Source: Clostridiales bacterium
GTDB lineage: Bacteria > Bacillota > Clostridia > Oscillospirales > Oscillospiraceae
Direction: 5' to 3'
Assembly (NCBI GenBank): GCA_902362775.1
Contig: CABIXV010000004.1
Location: 153,035-217,034, forward strand
Length of the DNA: 64,000 nt
Notes under the pieces: model-generated
What the model was told of the DNA's origin: nothing
Seen by the model: the letters and a program-made list of their open reading frames with translations, nothing else
The model's database searches: none
Made by a program: the position numbers and the translations under genes
In this document: piece after piece, positions 41,466 to 49,970 of the stretch
Position numbering within the stretch: the stretch's first letter is position 1
Layout of the letters: every line of letters starts with the position of its first letter

Positions 41466-42413
41466 TTATCTGAAATATACCAGGGGATCCTCAGGGCGCT
41501 CCGCCTTCTCCACCGACTGGGCGTACAGGACCACGCCCTCTCCATCGTAGACGTCGGCACGCTCCCACCGGATCTCAGCGGTGACCGTGACCCACTCTCC
41601 CTTTTTCAGGGAGCGGGCTCTGTCATACTTACAGAGGAAACCGAAAAAGCGGATATCCTCTGCACAGCAGGTCATGGCGTTGCGGCCGGGGACGAAGGTG
41701 CCACGGGGCAGCTTGGAGCCGGTCATGGCCTGGGTTTTCATGGTGATGGTCTTGCCTACATACCGGTCAGGGTGCTCCTGGATATCCAGGTACCAGATGC
41801 CGTAATCCGGGTCCTCCAGGGTGATGTGGTCATCCTCCAGGGAGTAGGGGAGGATATCCTCCACCTCTAACTCCTCCCCCTTCTCATCCTCAAAGACGAT
41901 CTCGCACATACGGTTCACCGCCCGGATGGACCGCTTCCAGCCGGCCATGGGCATATCGGGAGTGCAGCGGTTGAAAAGGACCATATCCGCCTCAGTCACC
42001 ATGTCGATGAACATGGACTGCATATTGGCCAGATACATCTCAAAGGTGGTGCCGTCCACCACATGGATGGCCTGGTACAGCCCCCAGGTCTTGGGCAGCT
42101 TCAGCTTGCGCAGAAGGTCCACCGGCCACATCCCATTGAACTCCATCAGGACCCGTTCCGGCTGATAGCGCCGGTCCACTTCCTTCAGAAATTCGGTGTT
42201 GAGCTGCTCCTGCCCCTCGATGGGGACCAGGCGACAGTTGCGCTGGGAGAGAAACTGGGGGTCGTACTCCTCCTCGCCGTCCTCGCACATGAGGAGGACG
42301 GTGCGCTGACCGTCGTTAAAGTAATCCATATTCAGTGTGTCGGTAAGAAGGGTGGTTTTGCCGGCGTCCAAAAAGCCGGTGATAAGATACAGGGGGATCC
42401 TACTATCGGGCAT
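41466..42413 (-). CDS. CobW/P47K GTPase fused to a TIGR03943-like C-terminal domain
   Basis: 315 residues from ATG 42413 (SD GAGGTGAAGATC). The N-terminal COG0523 GTPase has Walker A GFLDAGKTT (Asp where most have Gly/Ser) and lacks the usual metal-binding CxCC: the region after Walker A shows LLMCEDGEEEYDP instead. The last 120 residues (DYGIWYLDIQEHPDRYVGKT through RNAMTCCAEDIRFFGFLC) resemble the extracytoplasmic-type domain of TIGR03943/YcgQ proteins, which are CobW-linked. The role is probably in metal (zinc) homeostasis, but the altered metal site means this GTPase may not itself carry the metal. Confidence 0.8.
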   Translation of the reverse strand: MPDSRIPLYLITGFLDAGKTTLLTDTLNMDYFNDGQRTVLLMCEDGEEEYDPQFLSQRNCRLVPIEGQEQLNTEFLKEVDRRYQPERVLMEFNGMWPVDLLRKLKLPKTWGLYQAIHVVDGTTFEMYLANMQSMFIDMVTEADMVLFNRCTPDMPMAGWKRSIRAVNRMCEIVFEDEKGEELEVEDILPYSLEDDHITLEDPDYGIWYLDIQEHPDRYVGKTITMKTQAMTGSKLPRGTFVPGRNAMTCCAEDIRFFGFLCKYDRARSLKKGEWVTVTAEIRWERADVYDGEGVVLYAQSVEKAERPEDPLVYFR

Positions 42414-42470
42414 GATCTTCACCTCGTGGTATGATATGGATGGGCGGCCATGGGCCGCCCATCTAGCAAA

Positions 42471-43586
42471 TTAGGCCAGCAGGAACAGCTTTTCCAGCTG
42501 GTCCTCCTTCAGCTCGGAGCCGATGACACACAGCCGGCCGGTATAGTCGGCGCCACCCTCACGGATCTGGAACTCCTCAGGCACCAAGTCGAAATGGAGC
42601 CAGGTCTGCCCGTCGTCACAGGGCACCATGCCCTTGGCCCGGAGGATATAGCCATAATCCTCGCCCATAGCCAGGGCGGACAGGGCCTCCTGCAGCTCCT
42701 CACGACTATATTTCCGGGGTGTTTCCCGGCCCCAGGAGGTAAAGATCTCGTCGGCGTCGTGGTGGTGATGGTGGTCTGCGCCACAGGCCATACAGGTGTC
42801 ACAGGCGGTGTCGTCACAGATGTGGTCGTGGTGGTGTTCATGCCCATGCTCATGATGATGCTCGTGTTCATGGGCGTGGTGATGTTCATGCTCGTGGTGG
42901 TGATGGTCATGGCAGCCACAGTCACAGTGGTCGTCGTGGTCATGATGCTCGTGTTCGATCTCAGCCATCAGATCTTCCGCCAGAGTGTGGCCACCCTCCA
43001 TGGCAGCGACGATTTGGCTGCCAGTAAGCTGATCCCAGGGGGTGGTGAGGATGGCCGCCTGGGAATTTTTTTCCCGAAGGAGGTGGACAGCGCCGTTCAG
43101 CTTGGCGGGGTCCAACTTTTGGGTCCTGGACAGGATGATGGCGGAGGCGTGTTCTACTTGGTCGTTGAAGAACTCGCCAAAGTTCTTCATATACACCTTG
43201 GCCTTGGAGGCATCTACCACAGTGACGAAGCTGTGGAGGTGGAGGCCGGGGGCCTCCTTCTGCACCCGCTCCACGGCAGCGACCACGTCAGACAGCTTTC
43301 CCACCCCAGAGGGCTCGATCACGATGCGGTCAGGGGAATAATCGGTCAGCACCTGCTTCAGAGCGGCGCCGAAATCGCCTACCAGGGAGCAGCAGATACA
43401 GCCGGAGTTCATCTCCGTGATCTCCACACCGGCGTCTTTCAAAAAGCCGCCGTCGATCCCAATCTCACCGAACTCATTTTCGATGAGGACGATCTTCTCG
43501 CCCTGAAAGGCCTCATCCAGCAGCTTCTTGATGAGCGTGGTCTTACCAGCGCCCAAAAACCCGGAGATAATATCGATTTTTGTCAT
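42471..43586 (-). CDS. CobW-type metallochaperone GTPase with a very His-rich linker
   Basis: A 371-residue COG0523 protein. Walker A GFLGAGKTT, metal motif GCICCSL (the CxCC site), and SRTQK for the base are present. Between the GTPase and the C-terminal CobW_C domain lies a linker of about 65 residues with dozens of His plus Asp/Glu and five to six Cys (CDCGCHDHHHH, CDDTACDTCMACG), able to hold many zinc or nickel ions. ATG 43586 has AAGGAT 9 bases upstream. It is 57 bases upstream of the second CobW-type gene on the same strand, so one unit. Zinc allocation is the most likely role by family. Confidence 0.9.
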   Translation of the reverse strand: MTKIDIISGFLGAGKTTLIKKLLDEAFQGEKIVLIENEFGEIGIDGGFLKDAGVEITEMNSGCICCSLVGDFGAALKQVLTDYSPDRIVIEPSGVGKLSDVVAAVERVQKEAPGLHLHSFVTVVDASKAKVYMKNFGEFFNDQVEHASAIILSRTQKLDPAKLNGAVHLLREKNSQAAILTTPWDQLTGSQIVAAMEGGHTLAEDLMAEIEHEHHDHDDHCDCGCHDHHHHEHEHHHAHEHEHHHEHGHEHHHDHICDDTACDTCMACGADHHHHHDADEIFTSWGRETPRKYSREELQEALSALAMGEDYGYILRAKGMVPCDDGQTWLHFDLVPEEFQIREGGADYTGRLCVIGSELKEDQLEKLFLLA

Positions 43587-43672
43587 AACAGTCATATCCT
43601 TTCACAGAGAAATATTGATGGCCTGGGGCCCTCTGTTTGGGGGCCTAAGGAGGGGTACAGCGGGAATGCCGG

Positions 43673-45547
43673 TCAATCCCAGAGCAGTCCGATGCCCTCC
43701 ATAATCTGATACAGCATCCCGGCAGCCACCTGGCGGGTCCCCAGATCGGCGGGGGCCAGATCGCCCACCAGCGCGTCCAGGGAGGCCAGATTTCGGGCGG
43801 GTGCCTGAGCCCACGGAGCGTATTCGTAGTAGGTTGCCCAGTCGGCGGCGGACACCTCCTGTTGGCTGAGATCGTATATATTCATATTGGCCCAAGCGGC
43901 CACGGCGGAGAGAATGGTCACCATCTCCTGATAGGTGATGGTGCTGTCCGGGCGGAAGGTGCCATCACCGTAGCCGGAGATAAACCCCATATCGGCCATG
44001 GCGGAGATGCCGTCAGCATACCAGGACTGGGCACTCACATCAGAGAACTGGTCCAGCACACTGTGGTCGGCGGGGAGTGCCAGGGCAGTGGCCGCCATAG
44101 TGCAGAACTCAGCCCTGGTGACAGTGTTGTCCGGGCGGAAGGTGCCGTCCTCATAGCCGCCCAGCAACTGATAGGTGGCCAGCGTGCGGATCTCCCGCTC
44201 AAACTCGCTCCCTTCCAAGTCGGAGAAGGAACGGGCGGTAAAGTCCAACTGCTTCTCCCGTGCCAGGTCGGCGGGGGATACCTCAGTCCAGGTCCGGGTG
44301 CCGGCGCCTTGATACAGAAGGGCGGAAGGGGGCAGAGCCTCCAGCAGCTCGGTAAAGGCAGCCTTGTTGTCTGCATTGAGCGCCTCACTGATCTTCAGAT
44401 AGAAGGTCTGGCCGGCCAGAGACAGCTTCAGATGGCCGGAGGCTCGGCTGGGCTCCTCCTGGCCCAACAGGAGGGCGGCGGCAGGGGCGTTTTCAGCGGA
44501 AATGACCAGGGTAGGAAGGACGCCTACGATATGGTTGGTGGTGCCGTCGGGAGAGAAGAAGCGGAGGGTGGTGATCTTCAGGCAGTCCCCATCAAAAATA
44601 CCGGTAGTGTTGCTCTCGTCATAGATGTTCTGGGCAATCCCCTTGCCGAAGGTGCGCTGACCCAGGGCAATCCCCGCCTCATAGTCTCGGATTGCGGCGG
44701 CGAAGAGCTCGGAGCCGCTGGCGGAATGGGGGCTGGTCAGGATGACCAGGGGCTTGTCCGTCAGGTCCTCCACCAGGGGGGAGGTGGCCCGGTAGTAATA
44801 GCCGCCGGCGCTGTCACGGAAGTAGACCATGATGGCGCTGCCGATGAACTGGCCAGCAGTGAGCGCGGCGGACTCATCTGTACCACCGGGGTTGGAGCGC
44901 AGATCCATCAGCCAGATGGCGGTCTGGTTGTCCAGTTCCTCAATGGCAGCCTGGACCACAGAGGCGGTGCTGGCGCCAAAGCTGGTGCAGTCGATGACTG
45001 CCACCCCATCCACCAGATTATAGGTGACGATAGGGATGAGGACCGAGCGGCGCTCCATCGTGTAATCCCGCCGCTGCCCATCTGACTGACTGATGACAGT
45101 GATGGTGACCGTAGTGCCCTCCTGGCCGCTGATCATAGTGCGGGGATCCACCCCGGCGGCGGTAGCTACGCCGTCTACGGCAATGATGCGGTCCCCGGCC
45201 TCCAGCCCAGCCTCAAGGGCGGGGGAGTCCGGCAGGATGGACATGATACGGTAGCCGTCGTTATAGGCGTTTTCCACAGAGGCGCCAATTCCGACGACTG
45301 TGTCCCCATTGACCGAGGAGAGAAAGGCCTGATATTCCTCGGTGTTCATGTAGACGGTGTAGGGGTCGCCGATGGCCTCTAAAATCTCGTCCAGAGAGTC
45401 CAGGGACCAGATCTCATCCGGCAGGGGATCCACATAGTAGGTCTGGAGTAGGGTTTTGGCGTCCTCCAGCTCTAGGGCGGAGGCAGGCAGTGCCGTTAAG
45501 GACAGAGCGACCGCCAGGGAAAGAAAGGCAGATAAAAATTTTTTCAT
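43673..45547 (-). CDS. Secreted S41 (carboxy-terminal processing) protease with SLH domains
   Basis: A 624-residue protein with a Sec signal peptide (cut near ASA-LE, residue 24). In order: a PDZ domain (GIGASVENAYNDG...ILPDSPALEAGLEAGDRI), the S41 protease domain with nucleophile Ser in SPHSASGSE and Lys in QRTFGKGIAQ, then two to three SLH repeats (GGYEDGTFRPDNTVTRAEF and ISGYGDGTFRPDS). SLH repeats bind pyruvylated secondary cell wall polymers, so it should be held at the cell surface. S41-SLH fusions are seen in some clostridia but are not the common CtpA form. ATG 45547 has AGGAGAA upstream. Confidence 0.92.
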   Translation of the reverse strand: MKKFLSAFLSLAVALSLTALPASALELEDAKTLLQTYYVDPLPDEIWSLDSLDEILEAIGDPYTVYMNTEEYQAFLSSVNGDTVVGIGASVENAYNDGYRIMSILPDSPALEAGLEAGDRIIAVDGVATAAGVDPRTMISGQEGTTVTITVISQSDGQRRDYTMERRSVLIPIVTYNLVDGVAVIDCTSFGASTASVVQAAIEELDNQTAIWLMDLRSNPGGTDESAALTAGQFIGSAIMVYFRDSAGGYYYRATSPLVEDLTDKPLVILTSPHSASGSELFAAAIRDYEAGIALGQRTFGKGIAQNIYDESNTTGIFDGDCLKITTLRFFSPDGTTNHIVGVLPTLVISAENAPAAALLLGQEEPSRASGHLKLSLAGQTFYLKISEALNADNKAAFTELLEALPPSALLYQGAGTRTWTEVSPADLAREKQLDFTARSFSDLEGSEFEREIRTLATYQLLGGYEDGTFRPDNTVTRAEFCTMAATALALPADHSVLDQFSDVSAQSWYADGISAMADMGFISGYGDGTFRPDSTITYQEMVTILSAVAAWANMNIYDLSQQEVSAADWATYYEYAPWAQAPARNLASLDALVGDLAPADLGTRQVAAGMLYQIMEGIGLLWD

Positions 45548-45570
45548 GGGTTTCTCCTTCAACATAGGGG

Positions 45571-45618
45571 CCTGTCGTACATCCGCCGGATGCCGCAGTT
45601 TGGCATCCGGCGGACAGG
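45571..45618 (-). other. Strong hairpin in the 5' leader of the S41 protease
   Basis: A perfect 13-bp stem TCCGCCGGATGCC / GGCATCCGGCGGA (45582-45614), extended by CCTGTC/GACAGG across a small bulge. There is no T-tract, so it is not a terminator; it could stabilise the message or be bound by a regulator. Confidence 0.6.
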
Positions 45619-45667
45619 GTATAGCAGCTTGAAAATAGAACTTCACCGCATATTCCACATAAAAAAT

Positions 45668-45696
45668 ATTATACCTCTTTTTTGTCTCGCTGGCAA
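45668..45696 (-). promoter_or_regulatory. Promoter of the S41 protease gene
   Basis: Minus strand TTGCCA (45691-45696) and TATAAT (45668-45673), 17 bases apart. Confidence 0.75.
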
Positions 45697-45737
45697 GGGG
45701 AGAAGGGGGTAAAAGTCCTTCTAGAGAAGCCTTTGGG

Positions 45738-46337
45738 TTAAGATTCTGGAGCAGGCACCAGATCGGGGCTGATGGAGTGCAGCCCCTGCTGGAGCCCTGC
45801 GGCGCTGATCATTCCAGGGGCGTAGAGCTGCAGATTTCCCTGGCTGTCGATAAAATAGGTGTGGGGGAAGCCGGTGACTCCGTAGGTCAGGATGCCCTGA
45901 TAGTCGATATCGTAATATACAGGGAAGGAATACCCTGTCTCCATGAGAAAAGCCTCCGCCTTTTCTCGCGTCTCCCCCTGCATGGCGTCCCCCACATTGA
46001 CCATGACAAAATGGATCTCCTGACCGTACTGTTCAAAGGCCGCCTGAAAGTCCGGCATCTCCTCCTTGCAGGGGGGGCAGGTACTGGCCCAGAAGTTCAG
46101 CACCACCGGTTTGTCTCCAATCAGGTCGGACAAATCCAATAAATTCCCTTCCGGGGCCTCAAGGGGAAAGGAAGGAGCGGGGACGGGGCTGCTCTCCTTG
46201 GAGGAGGAAGCACTGTCCTCTACCGGGGGCAGGCCAGGGGATCTGCCCTGGGAAAGTTTGTTGTACAGCAATCCGGCTCCCGCGAGGAGCAGAACCAGGA
46301 CGGCGGCCAGAATAAAAGTCTTTTTAGAACGTTTCAT
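45738..46337 (-). CDS. TlpA/ResA-like thiol-disulfide protein
   Basis: A 199-residue membrane-anchored thioredoxin-fold protein: one N-terminal helix (about residues 8-25), a Ser/Pro linker, then the redox domain with WASTCPPC (Cys87 and Cys90) and the cis-Pro loop TGFPHTYFID. ResA/TlpA proteins reduce extracytoplasmic disulfides or defend against oxidation. It lies 12 bases after ccdA, which would supply electrons through the membrane. No cytochrome c maturation gene is nearby, so its client is unknown. Confidence 0.92.
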   Translation of the reverse strand: MKRSKKTFILAAVLVLLLAGAGLLYNKLSQGRSPGLPPVEDSASSSKESSPVPAPSFPLEAPEGNLLDLSDLIGDKPVVLNFWASTCPPCKEEMPDFQAAFEQYGQEIHFVMVNVGDAMQGETREKAEAFLMETGYSFPVYYDIDYQGILTYGVTGFPHTYFIDSQGNLQLYAPGMISAAGLQQGLHSISPDLVPAPES

Positions 46338-46349
46338 AGAATTCCCTCC

Positions 46350-47015
46350 CTATGCCAAAAAGGTCAGAAGCTGCCCCATGGTGCCAGTGGCCATCATTAT
46401 ACCAACCAAGACGAGGAGCAGGCCGGACAGTTTTGTAATAATTCCATAGTGGGCCTTGATCCAGCCGAAGGCGCTCTTTAGGGATTGGATGAGTAGGGCG
46501 CTGGCCAGAAAAGGAATGCCAAGGCCGGCAGAATAACACAACAAGAGGAGGATACCCTGGAGGGCCGAGCCCTGCTGGGAGGCCAGCATAAGGGCGGAGC
46601 CTAGAAAGGCACCTACACAGGGAGTCCAGCCCACTGCGAAAATGAGCCCGAAGAGCAGAGCGGAGAGAAAGCCCATCTTATGGGTCTGGCTGAATCCCCG
46701 AGTACCCTTGAAGATATTAAGATTGAACAGACCAAGAAAGTTCAAACCAAAGAGAATGACCAGCAGGCCGCTGACGAGATTGACGGCCGTCTGGTATTGC
46801 CGAAGCAGGGCGCCGATGGAGCCAGCAAAAGCCCCCATAGCCACGAAAACTGTGGTGAAGCCCAGGACGAAGCCGACGGCGTTTTTTAGTACCGTGCCCT
46901 GACTCTCATCTGGGTTGCCCCCGGCGAAATAGGATAGGTAGATGGGCAGCATAGGCAATAGACATGGGGAGATGAAGGTGATAATACCCTCCAAAAAGGT
47001 GATGAAATAGGTCAT
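46350..47015 (-). CDS. ccdA: CcdA-type thiol-disulfide transporter
   Basis: A 221-residue, six-helix CcdA/DsbD-core protein that passes electrons from cytoplasmic thioredoxin to outside thiol proteins. The two redox Cys are Cys18 in FISPCLLP and the one in GWTPCVGAFLG. ATG 47015 has GGAGGGCCC upstream. Operon with the TlpA-like gene; divergent from a Crp/Fnr regulator that may control it. Confidence 0.94.
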   Translation of the reverse strand: MTYFITFLEGIITFISPCLLPMLPIYLSYFAGGNPDESQGTVLKNAVGFVLGFTTVFVAMGAFAGSIGALLRQYQTAVNLVSGLLVILFGLNFLGLFNLNIFKGTRGFSQTHKMGFLSALLFGLIFAVGWTPCVGAFLGSALMLASQQGSALQGILLLLCYSAGLGIPFLASALLIQSLKSAFGWIKAHYGIITKLSGLLLVLVGIMMATGTMGQLLTFLA

Positions 47016-47136
47016 AGGGCCCTCCTATTATTTTATATAGATATATCGGCTTCAGGGATTAAGGGTAAAGCATGGAACACAGGCTGTCAAGGCGGAGATA
47101 TTGCCTTTAATATACTAAGAGATGGAGAGGCAGTTC

Positions 47137-47187
47137 TGTGACCGAGTTACAAGGACTCTTGTTTTTTTCAGAGAAAACAGCTATCAT
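47137..47187 (+). promoter_or_regulatory. Promoter of the Crp/Fnr gene with possible Crp-type site
   Basis: TTGTTT (47159-47164) and TATCAT (47182-47187) are 17 bases apart. Just upstream, TGTGACCGAGTTACA (47137-47151) is an imperfect palindrome of the Crp/Fnr kind (TGTGA...TTACA). Confidence 0.5.
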
Positions 47188-47214
47188 AGAGTCAAAAGAA
47201 AAGGAGGGGTGCCC

Positions 47215-47874
47215 ATGACTGGATACTGTTTGGAAGAACTGGCGTTTTGGGATAAGCTCTCTGACCAGGAGCGGGACCGGGTAAGGGCAGCCGCCTATGA
47301 GGCGGATTATGAGCCGGGGCAGATGATCTGGTCTGGGGAGCGGGACTGTCTGGGATTGCTGTTGATCCGATCAGGCGTCGTGCGGCTGTTCCTCTTGTCC
47401 GAGGATGGGCGGGAAGCTACTATCTCTCGTATTTCCGGGGGGCAAGTCTGTATTATGACGGCCGCCTGTACTATGTCTGTGTCCTCCTTCGATGTCCAGG
47501 TCCAGGCCGAGGGCAGGGTGGAGGTGGTGGTCATTCCTGCGGTGTGTCTGTCGACGCTGGTGCGGGATAACCTGTATGTGGAAAATTTCCTGTACCGGGG
47601 TGCCACCCAGCATTTTTCCCAGGTGCTCACTGCTGTGGAGCAGATGCTGTTCCGCACATTGGAGCAGCGGCTGGCGGCCTACTTGCTGGAGGAGTGTGAG
47701 CGGCTGGGGACCGATACCTTGAAGGTTACCCAGGAGCAGATGGCCCAGGCCATTGGTAGCGCCCGGGAGGCGGTGACCCGAACGCTGAAGAAGCTGGCCG
47801 CCTCCGGGGCTGTGGAATTGTTTCGGGGTGGTGTAAAGCTGACAGATAAGAATGATCTGGAGCGCAGACTGTGA
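47215..47874 (+). CDS. Crp/Fnr-family transcriptional regulator
   Basis: 219 residues: cyclic-nucleotide-binding-like beta barrel (residues about 15-120), dimer helix, and a C-terminal winged HTH (VTQEQMAQAIGSAREAVTRTLKKL). The cAMP-binding Arg/Ser pair of true Crp is absent; two Cys in GQVCIMTAACTM, together with an earlier CLGLLLI, could sense redox, but no Fnr-type cluster spacing is seen. It is divergent from the CcdA/TlpA thiol genes, which suggests control of a thiol or oxidative response. ATG 47215 has AAGGAGGGG upstream. Confidence 0.9.
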   Translation: MTGYCLEELAFWDKLSDQERDRVRAAAYEADYEPGQMIWSGERDCLGLLLIRSGVVRLFLLSEDGREATISRISGGQVCIMTAACTMSVSSFDVQVQAEGRVEVVVIPAVCLSTLVRDNLYVENFLYRGATQHFSQVLTAVEQMLFRTLEQRLAAYLLEECERLGTDTLKVTQEQMAQAIGSAREAVTRTLKKLAASGAVELFRGGVKLTDKNDLERRL

Positions 47875-47880
47875 AGAAAA

Positions 47881-47910
47881 GGAGCGCCGGGTAGGTTCCT
47901 GGCGCTCCTT
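47881..47910 (+). terminator. Terminator after the Crp/Fnr gene
   Basis: GGAGCGCC-GGG / CCT-GGCGCTCC hairpin with loop TAGGTT, preceded by A4 and followed by TTCAT. Confidence 0.72.
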
Positions 47911-48058
47911 CATAAATCATGATCAATATTTGTCCCACCTCGTGTATTTGAATCTCCGTAGAATGAAAGCGGCTTTGGTCCGCTGAAACTGGAGCCCAGC
48001 ACGATGGGGCGGCGCGGGCTCATTTCCGCCGAGCATTTTAAACATCTCAGGTATCCAT

Positions 48059-48092
48059 AAAAATAACCACACCGTTAGGTGTGGTTATTTTT
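48059..48092. terminator. Terminator of the tRNA cluster
   Basis: A perfect 15-bp stem AAAAATAACCACACC / GGTGTGGTTATTTTT with loop GTTA; on the minus strand it directly follows the CCA end of tRNA-Cys. Confidence 0.88.
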
Positions 48093-48093
48093 A

Positions 48094-48168
48094 TGGAGGT
48101 GCCACCCAGATTTGAACTGGGGAGTGGAGCTTTTGCAGAGCTCTGCCTTACCACTTGGCTATGGCACC
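48094..48168 (-). tRNA. tRNA-Cys (GCA)
   Basis: Cloverleaf read by eye: acceptor GGTGCCA / TGGCACC, anticodon loop CTGCAAA, T-loop TTCAAAT, encoded CCA. Last of the five-gene cluster. Confidence 0.97.
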
Positions 48169-48176
48169 TTATTTAA

Positions 48177-48206
48177 AGATGGAGCAAAGAGGTCTTTGCT
48201 CCATCT
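48177..48206 (-). other. Perfect hairpin in the tRNA-Gly/tRNA-Cys spacer
   Basis: AGATGGAGCAAAG / CTTTGCTCCATCT, 13 bp, loop AGGT, filling nearly the whole 41-base spacer. No T-tract. A similar stem ATCCCCCGC / GCGGGGGAT fills the tRNA-Phe/tRNA-Gly spacer (48294-48322). Confidence 0.7.
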
Positions 48207-48209
48207 AAC

Positions 48210-48285
48210 TGGAGCGAGTGACGAGGCTCGAACTCGCTACCTCCACCTTGGCAAGGTGGCGCTCTACCAGATGAGCTACACTCGC
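48210..48285 (-). tRNA. tRNA-Gly (GCC)
   Basis: Acceptor GCGAGTG / CACTCGC, anticodon loop TTGCCAA, T-loop TTCGAGC, encoded CCA. Confidence 0.97.
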
Positions 48286-48321
48286 GTTTTGGATCCCCCG
48301 CGAAGTTTCCTATGCGGGGGA

Positions 48322-48397
<76 letters not shown>

Positions 48398-48400
48398 AAA

Positions 48401-48477
<77 letters not shown>

Positions 48478-48511
48478 AGGTAGTCCGAAGAAATGGACCA
48501 TCAGGAAAAAG

Positions 48512-48587
48512 TGGTGGGAACAACAGGGCTCGAACCTGTGACCCCATGCTTGTAAGGCATGTGCTCTACCAGCTGAGCTATGCTCCC
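48512..48587 (-). tRNA. tRNA-Val (TAC)
   Basis: Acceptor GGGAGCA / TGTTCCC (one G-U), anticodon loop CTTACAA, T-loop TTCGAGC, encoded CCA. First gene of the cluster, about 30 bases from the promoter. Confidence 0.97.
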
Positions 48588-48617
48588 CACTGTGCTCGCT
48601 CTTGCGACGGCTTGCTT

Positions 48618-48646
48618 ATTATACTAAACTGTTTCCCGCTTGTCAA
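48618..48646 (-). promoter_or_regulatory. Perfect consensus promoter of the tRNA cluster
   Basis: Minus strand TTGACA (48641-48646) and TATAAT (48618-48623), 17 bases apart. Confidence 0.88.
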
Positions 48647-48742
48647 CAGGGAAATGCAAAATTTTGGCGTAAAAATTTTCGGGTCCATTTTTTTACGCTC
48701 TGGGCAAAATAAACCGTCTTTTCTGATCCAGATCTGAGAGCC

Positions 48743-48772
48743 TTGACAGGCCAGGAGCATGACAGCTATAAT
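48743..48772 (+). promoter_or_regulatory. Promoter of pfkA
   Basis: TTGACA (48743-48748) and TATAAT (48767-48772), 18 bases apart. Confidence 0.82.
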
Positions 48773-48840
48773 GATAAAACGATAGAGTTAAATCGAGAGC
48801 CGGCGTTCCAGTCCGGCATATCGTGAGGAGGTTCCAGGAA

Positions 48841-49842
48841 ATGAGCAGCCAAGTGAAGCGCATCGGCGTACTGACCAGCGGCGGCGATGCCCCTGGCATG
48901 AACGCCGCGGTCCGTGGAGTGGTCCGCACCGCTGTGAACCAGGGGATTGAGTGTGTTGGCATTCGCCGGGGCTGGAGCGGCCTGATCAACAGCGACTTTG
49001 TGCAGTTGAGCGGTTCCAGTGTCAGCCATATTATTGACAAGGGCGGAACTATGCTCTATACGGCCCGCAGTCTGGAGTTTATGCAGCATGAGGGCCGGGA
49101 GAAAGCCATCGCCACCTGCAAGCTGTTGGGGTTGGACGGCATTGTAGCCATCGGAGGGGACGGTACCTTCCGAGGGGCACTGGCCCTGTCACGGCAGATA
49201 GCGGAATCTGGCCACAAGCTGGAGGTGGTGGGCATCCCTGCTACCATCGACAACGATATCGGCTGTTCCCACTATACCATTGGATTTGATACTGCCTGTA
49301 ACACCGCCATCGAGTGTATCGATAAGCTGCGGGATACCATGCAGTCCCATGAGCGTTGCTCTGTGGTAGAGGTCATGGGCCGCCACGCCGGTTACCTGGC
49401 GCTCTATGTAGGCATCGCTGTGGGCGCTACCGCTGTCCTGATTCCCGAACGGACGGTAGATTTTGAGCGGGATGTAGTAGAGAAGATCCGCAGGGCGCGT
49501 CTGGCTGGCTCCACCCACTACATGGTGGTGGTAGCCGAAGGGGCGGGCAGCGCTATTGAGATCGGCAAACGCATCCATGAGGAGGTGGGGATCGATCCCC
49601 GTGTCACAGTGCTGGGGCACATCCAGCGGGGCGGCTCACCTTCCGCACGGGACCGGGAGACTGCCAGCCGCATGGGATACGAGGCAGTCATGGCGCTGGC
49701 CCAGGGACGTGGGAACCGGATCATCGCCACCCGGGACGGCCGTATCGTGGACCTGGATATGGAGGAGGCCCTGGCGATGACCAAAGAGTTTGATATGGAC
49801 CGCTACGATGTGCTGGAGGCCCTGACCAACATCGGAAACTAA
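48841..49842 (+). CDS. pfkA: ATP-dependent 6-phosphofructokinase
   Basis: A 333-residue group A phosphofructokinase that commits fructose 6-phosphate to glycolysis. The phosphate-donor motif GGDGTFRGA has Gly108 after the Asp, which marks ATP use (PPi enzymes carry Asp there). Catalytic TIDNDIG and the substrate-binding MGRHAGY and HIQRGGSPSA blocks are present. ATG 48841 with AGGAGG upstream gives the standard N-terminus KRIGVLTSGGDAPGMNAAVR. A single gene behind a strong promoter and before a terminator. Confidence 0.97.
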   Translation: MSSQVKRIGVLTSGGDAPGMNAAVRGVVRTAVNQGIECVGIRRGWSGLINSDFVQLSGSSVSHIIDKGGTMLYTARSLEFMQHEGREKAIATCKLLGLDGIVAIGGDGTFRGALALSRQIAESGHKLEVVGIPATIDNDIGCSHYTIGFDTACNTAIECIDKLRDTMQSHERCSVVEVMGRHAGYLALYVGIAVGATAVLIPERTVDFERDVVEKIRRARLAGSTHYMVVVAEGAGSAIEIGKRIHEEVGIDPRVTVLGHIQRGGSPSARDRETASRMGYEAVMALAQGRGNRIIATRDGRIVDLDMEEALAMTKEFDMDRYDVLEALTNIGN

Positions 49843-49854
49843 ACTGCGGCGGAG

Positions 49855-49891
49855 AAAAGGCCTCGGAGCGGTCGGCTTCCGGGGCCTTTTT
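49855..49891 (+). terminator. Terminator after pfkA
   Basis: AAAAGGCCTCGGA / TTCCGGGGCCTTTTT (minor mismatch), then CCTTG. Confidence 0.82.
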
Positions 49892-49970
49892 CCTTGTGTG
49901 ATAGACGGAAATTTAGTATAATAAATGAGAGAGAATCTTCGGGCAGATCCGGGGAGGGGAGGAAAGATCG

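Noticed and set aside
42770..42960. Repetitive GTGGTG/CATGATG tract, looked at as a tandem repeat or CRISPR-like array
   Set aside because: It is the codon repetition of the His-rich linker of the CobW protein, in frame, with no spacer-repeat periodicity.
42450..43709. Open frame on the plus strand opposite the His-rich CobW gene
   Set aside because: The Val/Met-rich stretch is simply the complement of the His codons in the linker; there is no ribosome site, and the CobW reading is clear.
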